Origin: CAYONP01 sp964405335
GTDB taxonomy: Bacteria > Armatimonadota > UBA10988
Reading direction: 5' to 3'
DNA length: 53,680 nt
Assembly: GCA_964405335.1 (NCBI GenBank)
Contig: CAYONP010000032.1
Location: 1 to 53,680, forward strand
Shown: piece by piece, positions 1-6,791 of the stretch
Layout of the letters: every line of letters begins with the position of its first letter
Position numbering within the stretch: position 1 is the first letter of the stretch
Program-made: the position numbers and the translations under genes
The notes under the pieces: model-generated
Databases searched by the model: none
What the model was told of the DNA's origin: nothing
The model's input: the letters and a program-made list of their open reading frames with translations, nothing else

Positions 1-112
1 GTCCTCCTCTACCGTTTAGTTCAGGACAGCGATGAAGGGCTGAGAAATGACACAATATGAGGCGTAGCGGGAGAGGGGAGTCTTGTCGTACGCAGTCGCT
101 TCGGCCCTGACT

Positions 113-145
113 CCCCACTCCCTGGCGCCGCGCCAGGGAGTGGGG
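113..145. terminator. Perfect 15-bp hairpin downstream of the first operon
   Basis: Arms at 113-127 and 131-145 are perfectly complementary around a CCG loop. A second, alternative pairing joins 75-82 (GGGGAGTC) with 109-116 (GACTCCCC). It lies about 190 bp beyond the stop of the minus-strand operon ending at 333. There is no U-tract, as is common for hairpins in very GC-rich genomes. It could be a transcription terminator or one more member of the intergenic palindrome family. Apart from this and the two repeats listed next, 1-332 holds no credible gene. Confidence 0.5.
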
Positions 146-176
146 TCGGGGGTGGGGGGTTGCCGGCAGCGCGTTC

Positions 177-200
177 GGCGGGCGGGGACGCCCGCGCTCC
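177..200 (-). repeat. 24-bp palindromic repeat unit, inverted copy of the window-end repeats
   Basis: The bases are an exact reverse complement of the unit GGAGCGCGGGCGTCCCCGCC(CGCC) that occurs twice near the other end of the window (about 53548-53571 and 53600-53623). The core is itself a hairpin, with GCGGGCG opposing CGCCCGC. Finding the same unit 53 kb apart in opposite orientation points to a dispersed intergenic repeat family. Confidence 0.8.
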
Positions 201-231
201 GTGGCCATCCCGTCCGAGCGGCCCCACCGTC

Positions 232-293
232 GTAGCGCCGGTTGTCAACCGGCGGCCCGCCTCATCGCCTCGCCGGTTGCCAACCGGCGCTAC
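232..293. repeat. Paired palindromes bounded by GTAG and CTAC
   Basis: Two near-identical palindromes (CGCCGGTTGTCAACCGGCG at 236-254 and CGCCGGTTGCCAACCGGCG at 271-289) flank a 16-bp spacer. The block starts with GTAG at 232 and ends with CTAC at 293, so the whole element is an inverted repeat of two hairpins. The GTAG lead resembles the elements at 53486-53680, suggesting one REP-like intergenic family. Confidence 0.75.
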
Positions 294-332
294 GGGACTA
301 CTCGCTCGCGGCACGCCAACGTGCCGCCCCGA

Positions 333-1730
333 TCAGGGCACCTGGGACTCGACCAACCACGCCCGCTGCGCCGCTGCGAAATGCGCCTCGGCCGCGGCGG
401 CGTCGACGGTGTAGAGCTGCTCCTCAACCTCCGCGCCCGACTCGGCCAGCAGGCCGGCCGCCTCGCCGGGCGAGACCACCCGGCCGAGCAGCACATCCGC
501 GCCGTCGGGCGGTCGCAGCCCGGCCTCCGGCTGCCACAACGAGAGCACCTCGGCCGACGCGAACGAGGCCCGCGCCGGCGGGCGATGCGCCGCGACCGCC
601 GGGGCAGCCACCGCCGCGCCGAACGCCTCGGCGTAGCCGCGATCGGCAAGCAGCGTCGAGAGGCCTAGCCGCGCCCACCACTCGGCCGGCTCGTCCAGCC
701 AGCCGAGCAGCGCGACCTGCGGCGCCGACTCGCCCGGCGCCAGGCTCAGCACGGCCTGCCCACCGCCCCCGCGCAGCGCGAAGCGACGCCAGCCGGCGGG
801 CAGGCCGGTCGGCGGCTCGGAACTGCGCTCCGGCGCGATGCCCGTCGGCGAGGTCGGCACCGCCGCCGCCGGCCGCGGCCAGCGCTCGGGGCCGAACGCG
901 AGGGTCAGTCGGCGGCGCACCCGCTCGTCGCCCACCTCGACCTCGACCCGCAGCTCGTAGACACCCGGCTCGACGCGCGGCAGGCGCACATCGTACGGCG
1001 CGACGTCGTGCGCCGGCAGGGTCACCTCGCGCGACTCCTCGGGTCCGCCGACCAGGCCGGCGTTGACCGCCACCGGCGTCTCCTCGCCCAGGTCGCTGCT
1101 CAGCAGCAGCGGGATGGTCATCATCGTCCCGTCGGCGTCGATGTCGGGCGGGCGGTCGCGGAGCACGAACGACCAGGGCCGGAGCCCTCGCGGCGTGATG
1201 CCGATGCCGTCGGCCGGCGGGCGCGCCGCGAGTTCACGGTTGTCAAGCAGCAGGTCGAGCCGCGTGCTGCCGAGCGCCGCACAAGTGATGCGCCACTCCC
1301 GCGGCCCGACAGCCACCGGCGCGGCGGTCGCGATAGCCGCCCGCGCGCCCCACTCGGTGCTTGCCGCCTGCTCATCGATCCGCCACTCCGCGGCGACGCG
1401 GAGGCGGTACTCCAGCGGCGCCTGGCCGGCATTGAGGACTTGGATGCCGATCCGGTCACGGTTGAACTGGTAGGTCAGCCCCGCGCGGTCGGACCGGTGC
1501 GTGGCGTTGCGCTGGTCGCGGCGCGAGAAGGGCAGGCGCAGCGGCACCTGGTCCCACAGCGCGCCACCGCGCGAGTCGCCAGTGAACGGATCGAGCAGTT
1601 GCGTCCCGCCGACGTAGACCGCGGCCAGGTTGCCGTCGGCGCCGACCACCGCTCGGTAGGTCTCGCCCCACGCCTCGGGGGTGACTGGCCGCATCGCGGA
1701 GATCAGCAGCAGGCCCAGCAGCACGTTCAT
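333..1730 (-). CDS. Exported protein of unknown function
   Basis: 465 residues. A short hydrophobic N-terminus (MNVLLGLLLISAM) looks like a signal peptide, so the product is probably periplasmic or secreted. I recognise no catalytic family. The middle (about residues 20-290) alternates short hydrophobic and polar stretches as in beta-sandwich proteins. A Pro-rich linker follows near 300-320, and the C-terminal 130 residues are Ala/Glu-rich. The ATG at 1730 overlaps the stop of the upstream hydrolase gene by 4 bp (ATGA), which indicates translational coupling and rules out the longer open frame running back to 2258. It is the last gene of a three-gene operon with the aspartoacylase-like and FAH-family genes, so a role beside small-molecule hydrolysis is only inferred. 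Confidence 0.7.
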   Translation of the reverse strand: MNVLLGLLLISAMRPVTPEAWGETYRAVVGADGNLAAVYVGGTQLLDPFTGDSRGGALWDQVPLRLPFSRRDQRNATHRSDRAGLTYQFNRDRIGIQVLNAGQAPLEYRLRVAAEWRIDEQAASTEWGARAAIATAAPVAVGPREWRITCAALGSTRLDLLLDNRELAARPPADGIGITPRGLRPWSFVLRDRPPDIDADGTMMTIPLLLSSDLGEETPVAVNAGLVGGPEESREVTLPAHDVAPYDVRLPRVEPGVYELRVEVEVGDERVRRRLTLAFGPERWPRPAAAVPTSPTGIAPERSSEPPTGLPAGWRRFALRGGGGQAVLSLAPGESAPQVALLGWLDEPAEWWARLGLSTLLADRGYAEAFGAAVAAPAVAAHRPPARASFASAEVLSLWQPEAGLRPPDGADVLLGRVVSPGEAAGLLAESGAEVEEQLYTVDAAAAEAHFAAAQRAWLVESQVP

Positions 1731-2698
1731 AGCGGCACCACCGCGGCGAGGAACTCGCCCTGGTCGACCGGCGGCGCGGTGCGCAGCATGGCCACGCGAC
1801 CGGTTCGCTGCACGGTCACCGGCTGCGGATCCAAGCCGCTCGGCGGGCCGACATAGCCGAGCAGGTCGCCACGCACCACCTCGTCCCACAGCTCGACCGC
1901 CGGCTGCCACACCCCGCGGCAGGGCGCTGGGTGCTGCACCTGCAGGTGGTCTTCCTGCGCATCGAGCGACTCGCGGAACCAGCGCGGCGGCTCGGTGGGG
2001 TAGGGCCCGTCGGTCAGCCCGAGGCACGAGGCGGCGTAGCGCAGCCCGCGGACGAGTTGGGCCACGTCGCCGGGCCGGCACTGCCCGGCGCCGGTCATCT
2101 CGACGTAGATGGCTGCGACGCCCCGCTCGGCGGCCGACCAGAGCGTCCGGCCGGGCTTGACCGGCGCGGCCCAGACGAAGTCGAGGCCGAAGGCGAAGGC
2201 GAGCGCGCGTTGCCTTGCCTCGAGCGGCTGGTCTCCGAGCCGCGCGTAGCCGACCCACGGCTTGAGGGTGTAGCCGGCGCCCGCGGCGTGCAGGTCAATC
2301 AGCGCGTCACAGCGGGCCAGCAGGGCGTGGATCGCCGCGGCGATCCGCAGCGTCGGCGAGCCGTCCGGGTCGCCGGGCAGCTCGCGCGCCAGGTTCAGCC
2401 CATCGCTGGGCGCGCAGCGGCTCCGGGCATAGAACGCCTCTTCGTTGACCACCGGCACGGCGAGCAGCGTGCCGTGCACAGTGTCGGGCTCAATCTCGGC
2501 CCACCATCGGGCCAGCGCGGCCGGGCCCTCATACTCGTCGCCGTGGACCGCGCCGAGGCAGAGCAGCGTCGGCCCCGGCCGCTCGCCGCGCACGGCGAGC
2601 AGGTCGCAGTCGGCGATGCCGAGGCTCATCCGGTGCGAGCTGCGCCCGGGCGGCAGGTCGGCCGGATCGAGCAGATGCAGCGGTCCGTCGCATGACAC
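1727..2698 (-). CDS. Succinylglutamate desuccinylase / aspartoacylase family (M14-like) zinc hydrolase
   Basis: 323 residues. The M14-type zinc site is visible: VHGDE at 51-55 (His52, Glu55) and LHAAG with His137. A DGLNLAR segment at 99-105 matches the DGxNLNR substrate loop, and Glu200 in YVEMTG is a candidate general base. Family members remove acyl groups from amino acids or cleave amide bonds in small molecules in the cytoplasm; the substrate here cannot be read. The start is a GTG immediately after the TAG of the upstream FAH-family gene (stop at 2699-2701), so the start is coupled. An internal ATG at residue 24 is the alternative. The stop overlaps the next gene by 4 bp. Confidence 0.85.
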   Translation of the reverse strand: MSCDGPLHLLDPADLPPGRSSHRMSLGIADCDLLAVRGERPGPTLLCLGAVHGDEYEGPAALARWWAEIEPDTVHGTLLAVPVVNEEAFYARSRCAPSDGLNLARELPGDPDGSPTLRIAAAIHALLARCDALIDLHAAGAGYTLKPWVGYARLGDQPLEARQRALAFAFGLDFVWAAPVKPGRTLWSAAERGVAAIYVEMTGAGQCRPGDVAQLVRGLRYAASCLGLTDGPYPTEPPRWFRESLDAQEDHLQVQHPAPCRGVWQPAVELWDEVVRGDLLGYVGPPSGLDPQPVTVQRTGRVAMLRTAPPVDQGEFLAAVVPL

Positions 2699-3622
2699 CT
2701 ATCGCTCCACCGCCACGCAGCGGTTCTCGATGGCGCCGAGGTGCCCGATCTCGACGCGCACCAGGTCGCCCGGCTGTAGCCGCAGGCCCTTGGCCCGGCC
2801 GACGCCGGCGCAGGTGCCGGTGGCGATGATGTCGCCCGGCTCGAGCGTCACCGTCGCCGCCAGATACTCGATGATCTCGCCGACGCCGAAGATCATCTGC
2901 CCGGTGCTGCCCTCCTGCTGCACCTCGCCGTTGACCGTCAGCCGGATGTCGAGCGCGTGCGGGTCGGGCACCGCGTCGGCGGTCGTCAGCCAGGGTCCGC
3001 AGGGAGCAAAGCCGTCGAGCCACTTGCCGCCGAGCCAGTCGAAGAAGCCGTCGATCTCCCGCGTCTCGGCCCGCTCGCGGAGCTTCAGGTCGCGCTCCGA
3101 GACGTCGTTGAGCACCAGGTAGCCGGCGATGCTGTCCATCGCCTCGGTCGCCGAGACGCCCTTGCAGCGCCGGCCGATGACCACCGCCAGCTCGGCCTCC
3201 CAGTCGACCCAGCGGGCGACCGGCGGGATCGGAATGTCGTCGAACGGCCCGTGCAGGCAGGTGCTTGGCGGCTTCATGAACGGCCGCGGCGTGGCCCGGT
3301 CCGATTCGTGGAGCCGTTCGGCGCCTTCGAGGATGTGCTCGGCGTAGTTGCCGGCCAAGAGCAGCAGCTTGCGCGGCCGCGCCACCGGTGGGGCGAAGCG
3401 AGTTTGTTCGAGCGGCTGCGGCTCGCCGCGCGCGGCGACCTCGGCGGCAGTCGCAAGGCCATCGTCGCCGAGCTCGAGCAGGCTGGTCAGGTCGAGCCAA
3501 ACATGGTCGTCGAGGCCGATCCAGCCGAGCCGCGCCGCGGTGATGGCGAGATCGACCACGCCCTCGTCGGTGACGGCGGCGACGTGCTCGGCCAGTCCGA
3601 CGCGAATCGTGGCCAGGCGCAC
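2699..3622 (-). CDS. Fumarylacetoacetate hydrolase (FAH) family protein
   Basis: 307 residues from a GTG start at 3622. FAH-fold hallmarks are present: GNYAEH near 91-96, the metal ligands Glu142 and Glu144 in DWEAELAVVIG, Asp173 in LNDVSERDL, and the ATGTCAGVG glycine turn near the C-terminus. Such proteins hydrolyse or decarboxylate beta-diketo acids, e.g. acylpyruvates or 2,4-diketo-3-deoxy sugar acids, in a Mg-dependent way. The GTG is supported by a GGAG ribosome site about 6 nt upstream and by a strong promoter whose expected start point lies about 16 nt before it. The open frame runs on to 4465, but that extension crosses the repeat cluster and is not coding. First gene of the operon ending at 333. 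Confidence 0.9.
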   Translation of the reverse strand: MRLATIRVGLAEHVAAVTDEGVVDLAITAARLGWIGLDDHVWLDLTSLLELGDDGLATAAEVAARGEPQPLEQTRFAPPVARPRKLLLLAGNYAEHILEGAERLHESDRATPRPFMKPPSTCLHGPFDDIPIPPVARWVDWEAELAVVIGRRCKGVSATEAMDSIAGYLVLNDVSERDLKLRERAETREIDGFFDWLGGKWLDGFAPCGPWLTTADAVPDPHALDIRLTVNGEVQQEGSTGQMIFGVGEIIEYLAATVTLEPGDIIATGTCAGVGRAKGLRLQPGDLVRVEIGHLGAIENRCVAVER

Positions 3623-3644
3623 GGTCGGCTCCGGGGTCAGGCGG

Positions 3645-3673
3645 TGTATACAACCGGCGCCGGGCGGTGTCAA
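3645..3673 (-). promoter_or_regulatory. sigma70-type promoter of the FAH operon
   Basis: On the minus strand TTGACA (3673-3668) and TATACA (3650-3645) are separated by exactly 17 bp. Transcription would start near 3638, 16 nt before the GTG at 3622, which confirms that start. Confidence 0.8.
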
Positions 3674-3693
3674 CCCGGCGGACGCCAACAAAT

Positions 3694-3981
3694 ACGGGGA
3701 CACACGACCTATTTTCCTCCCGGCCGGCCGACCGTCCGGCGGGCGCGTAGAGCCTGCATGGGGACACCGATCAGCTGTCCATCGATCAGAGACCGACCGT
3801 CTGTCCCTGGATTCGAGGAGATAGGTCGTGTGTCCCCGAATTCTGGCGACGAAATAGGTCGTGTGTCCCCGAATTCCGCCGAATTCTGGCGAGGAAATAG
3901 GTCGTGTGTCCCCGAATTCCGAACTCCCGGCTTCTGAGGAAATGAGTCGTGTGTCCCCGGATTGGCGTGTGTCCTCGGATT
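3694..3981. repeat. Cluster of GGGGACACACGACC-type repeats
   Basis: Four direct copies of a unit reading AAATAGGTCGTGTGTCCCCG with following AATTC or GATT are centred at 3821-3843, 3854-3876, 3897-3919 and 3942-3962. A degenerate half copy follows at 3966-3981. One copy in the opposite orientation lies at 3694-3720. Spacing between direct copies is 33, 43 and 45 bp, so this is not a CRISPR array. The core resembles the element at 18723-18775 (GGGGACGGACC). I believe similar motifs are widespread intergenic repeats in other phyla, perhaps moved by REP-associated Y1 transposases, but none is encoded here. No gene lies in 3623-4042. Confidence 0.85.
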
Positions 3982-3988
3982 GGCCCGA

Positions 3989-4017
3989 TGGACGGCGGCG
4001 CGCCGCGCGGCTATCAT
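3989..4017 (+). promoter_or_regulatory. Probable promoter of the acetyltransferase-murJ operon
   Basis: TGGACG (3989-3994), 17 bp, TATCAT (4012-4017). The -35 box is only a moderate match. The expected start near 4024 lies downstream of the ATG at 4016 and upstream of the ATG at 4043, which favours the latter start. Confidence 0.5.
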
Positions 4018-4042
4018 GCTCGGGCAGCCTGTCGAGAGCGCG

Positions 4043-5173
4043 ATGCCGACCGTCCGCTGTCCCCGGCCCGACGAGCGCGAGGCGGTCTGGGACCTGGTCG
4101 GCGAGGTCTTCGGCCAGGCCCGGCTGGCCCGCCGGACGGTGCGCGACGCCCTGGCCGACGAGCCGTTCTACCGCGACGAGCAGACCCTGGTCGCCGTCGG
4201 CCCGCGCGCGATCTGTGGTCACCTGGCATTCTACCGGTGCGAGCTGTCGCTCGGTGAGGTGAGTCTGCCGGTCGGGCGGATCGGCAGCGTCGCGGTGGCG
4301 GCGCCGCCGCGACGGCGCGGCGTCGGCACGCGGCTGGTGCAGGCCGCCCACGAGGTGCTCGGCGACGTCGCGGCGATCTGCCTCGACCCGGCGCACGACG
4401 CCTATGTGCGTCAGTTCTACGAGCAGCTCGGCTACGTCGCGGCGCGGCGCTGTATCGGCTACCAAACGGTCGACGCGACCCTGTTGCCGCCGCCGACTGT
4501 CGCGGTCCGGCCGGCGACGGCGGCCGATGTGGCGGCGCTAGACCGGCTTTACCGCGCCACCTACGGCCGGCGCGCGGGGACCTTCAGCCGCGGCGACGAG
4601 TGGTGGCGGCGCCGCTGCGAGCGGCAGCCGCTGCTGTGGGTCAAGGACGGGCTCGAGGTTCAGGTCGCCGACGACGGCGCGGTGGTAGGCTACGCGATGA
4701 GCTGGTACGACGGCCTGCATCAGGTGCTCGACCTGGCCTGCGAGCCCGGCCGCGACGATGCCGCCGCGGCGCTGCTCCGCCACCGGGCCGGCGGCGCGCC
4801 GCAGCTCGGCATCCACGTTGCCGATAACGAGGCCGCCTGGCCGTGGCTGAGCCGGCTGGCGCCGGTCGACGAGTCGCCGCCGCCGTGCACGATGATGCTC
4901 CGCGTCGTCAGCTCGGTGCGCCTGGTGGGCCCGCTGCGCGCGCTGCTGGCCTCACGCGGCGCCGAGCTGCAGTGCGACGACGAGGCGGTCTTGAGCGTCG
5001 AGGGCGGCGGCCTGCGCTGCGGCTGGTCGCGGTTCTTGGCGCTCTGCCTTGACGGCGCGCCGCTGGGCGAGTGGACCGCCGGCGGGCAGGTGGCGGTCGA
5101 GGGTGAGCTGGCGGCGGTGCAGGCGGTGCTGCCGCCGCGCCGGGCGACACGGAGGCCGGCCGATGGCTTCTGA
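4043..5173 (+). CDS. GNAT N-acetyltransferase, Eis-like
   Basis: 376 residues from ATG 4043, which has GAGAG 5 nt upstream and lies after the predicted transcription start. An earlier in-frame ATG at 4016 is less likely. The N-terminal domain shows an acetyl-CoA loop (PPRRRGVGTRLV, about residues 90-101) and a FYEQLGYV motif. A second GNAT-like domain starts near residue 153 (VAVRPATAADVAALDRL). The C-terminal ~90 residues resemble the SCP2-like lobe of Eis-type enzymes. The family acetylates amines on small molecules or proteins; substrate unknown. The 3' end overlaps murJ by 11 bp. Confidence 0.8.
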   Translation: MPTVRCPRPDEREAVWDLVGEVFGQARLARRTVRDALADEPFYRDEQTLVAVGPRAICGHLAFYRCELSLGEVSLPVGRIGSVAVAAPPRRRGVGTRLVQAAHEVLGDVAAICLDPAHDAYVRQFYEQLGYVAARRCIGYQTVDATLLPPPTVAVRPATAADVAALDRLYRATYGRRAGTFSRGDEWWRRRCERQPLLWVKDGLEVQVADDGAVVGYAMSWYDGLHQVLDLACEPGRDDAAAALLRHRAGGAPQLGIHVADNEAAWPWLSRLAPVDESPPPCTMMLRVVSSVRLVGPLRALLASRGAELQCDDEAVLSVEGGGLRCGWSRFLALCLDGAPLGEWTAGGQVAVEGELAAVQAVLPPRRATRRPADGF

Positions 5174-6791
5174 CGAGGTTCGCCGGGGTGTCCGCACCGC
5201 CGCGCTGTGGACCGTCGGCGGCATTCTCGGCAGCCGCCTGCTGGGGGTGGTGCGGCAGGTCGTCATCTCGTCGGTCTTCGGCGACTCGGCTTCGGGCGTG
5301 CTGCGCGTGGCGCTCCACATTCCCGACCTGATCTTCTATCTCGTCGCCGGCGGGGCCATCCGTTCGGGCTTCATGCCGGTCTTTGTCGACCTGGAGACCA
5401 AGGGCCGCGACGACCCTGAGCTGCGCCACCGCGCCTGGTGGCTGTTCAGCGCGGTGATCACCGGTGTGCTCACCCTCGCCCTGGTGCTGGTGGCCCTCGC
5501 CGAGCTGGCCGCGCCGCTGCTCGTCTTGCCGCTGGCCGGGCGGGCGCACGATCTGCCCTGGATCGGCGGCCGATTTGCGCCGGCCGGCGCGGTCGGACTG
5601 ACCGACAGCGAATTGGCCGAGGCGATCCGACTGACCCGCATCCTGCTCCCCGCCCAGGTCTGTCTGCTCGTCGGCGGGGTGCTCTCGGCGGCGCTCAACG
5701 CGCTGCGCCGGTTCGAGGTCACTTCGCTGGTGCCCGGCTTCTACAACTGCATCGAGATCGGCGCGGTGGTCTGGCTCGGCCAGCCCGAGCGGCTGGGCTT
5801 GGCCGGCGCGGCGTGGGGCTTCGTCGTCGGCGCCTTCTTCGGCCACCTGGTCTGGCAGGCGTGGGAACTGTGGCGCGTCGGCCGCGCCGCGGGGGTGACT
5901 TATCGCCCCGTTTTCGCGCTGCGCGACGCCACCGTCCAGCGAGTGCTCCGGCTCGCCTGGCCGATCATGCTCGGGCTCTGCGCGGCCGAGGTCAACCTGA
6001 AGGTCTCCAGCGCGGTGATCGCCCAGTTCGGCTCCGGTGCCATCGCCTGGTTCGACAATGCCACGCGCCTGGCCCGCCTGCCCGACGGGCTGTTCGGCGC
6101 GGGGCTCGGCCTGGCGCTGTTCCCGTTCCTCAGTGAGCTGGCCAGCCGCGGCGAAATGGACCGCTTCCGCGCCCAGTCCGAGCACATCCTTCGGCTGGCC
6201 ACCGTCTGCGCGGTGCCGGCGGCGGCGGCGATGATGATCGTGCCGCTGCCGCTGGTCGACGCGTTGTACGGCCACGGCAACTACATCGCCGCCGTGCCCG
6301 ACACCGCGGCGCTGCTGCCCTGGTGCTCGATCAGCATCGTGCCGATCACCCTCGCGGTGGTCATGACCCGCGCCTTCTACGCCGTCGAGGACAGCCTCAC
6401 CCCGCTCAAGGTCGGGGCCGCGAGCGTGGCCTTCGGGATCGTCGCCAACATTCTCTTCGGCCGCTGGTTCGGCCTGGTCGGCCCGCCGCTGGCGCTCGGG
6501 CTGACCTCGCTGGCCAACCTGATCGGCCTGGCTTGGATCTACGGCCGGCGCATCGGCTACCGGGCCGGCGGCAAGATGGCGGCCGTCGCCGGCGCCAGCC
6601 TGGCCGCCGCGGTCGTCGCTGGGTTCGCGGCACGCGGATTTGCGTCGCTCGAGGTCGGCCACCGCTACCTGGCCGCGGTGGGTGTGGTCGTCGTCGTCGG
6701 CCTGGTCTACCTGCCGCTGTTGCGCCTGATGCGGGTCGAGGAGGCGGCCGACCTGTTCGGCCTGCTGCGCCGCCGGCGGCCGAGCCGATGA
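5163..6791 (+). CDS. murJ: Lipid II flippase MurJ (MviN family)
   Basis: 542 residues, the usual length for MurJ. This is an inner-membrane flippase that moves lipid II outward for peptidoglycan synthesis. The N-terminus GILGSRLLGVVRQVVIS matches the family's first helix, with the central-cavity arginines, and is followed by GDSASGVLRVALHIPDL. About 14 hydrophobic segments run along the protein. The ATG at 5163 lies inside the end of the acetyltransferase gene (11-bp overlap), and the stop overlaps the next ATG by 4 bp, so translation of the three genes is coupled. The chosen start gives the family N-terminus; the longer frame back to 5049 is the neighbour gene read out of frame. Confidence 0.95.
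   Translation: MASDEVRRGVRTAALWTVGGILGSRLLGVVRQVVISSVFGDSASGVLRVALHIPDLIFYLVAGGAIRSGFMPVFVDLETKGRDDPELRHRAWWLFSAVITGVLTLALVLVALAELAAPLLVLPLAGRAHDLPWIGGRFAPAGAVGLTDSELAEAIRLTRILLPAQVCLLVGGVLSAALNALRRFEVTSLVPGFYNCIEIGAVVWLGQPERLGLAGAAWGFVVGAFFGHLVWQAWELWRVGRAAGVTYRPVFALRDATVQRVLRLAWPIMLGLCAAEVNLKVSSAVIAQFGSGAIAWFDNATRLARLPDGLFGAGLGLALFPFLSELASRGEMDRFRAQSEHILRLATVCAVPAAAAMMIVPLPLVDALYGHGNYIAAVPDTAALLPWCSISIVPITLAVVMTRAFYAVEDSLTPLKVGAASVAFGIVANILFGRWFGLVGPPLALGLTSLANLIGLAWIYGRRIGYRAGGKMAAVAGASLAAAVVAGFAARGFASLEVGHRYLAAVGVVVVVGLVYLPLLRLMRVEEAADLFGLLRRRRPSR

Noticed and set aside
1731..2258. N-terminal extension of the exported protein at 333-1730
   Set aside because: It is the aspartoacylase-like gene read in another frame; the ATG at 1730 overlaps that gene's stop by 4 bp and begins a signal peptide.
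3694..3981. CRISPR array at the GTCGTGTGTCCCCG repeats
   Set aside because: Irregular spacing, one inverted copy, spacers that are themselves repeat-like.
3623..4465. N-terminal extension of the FAH-family protein
   Set aside because: It crosses the repeat cluster and the promoter at 3645-3673; the GTG at 3622 has a ribosome site and the family N-terminus.
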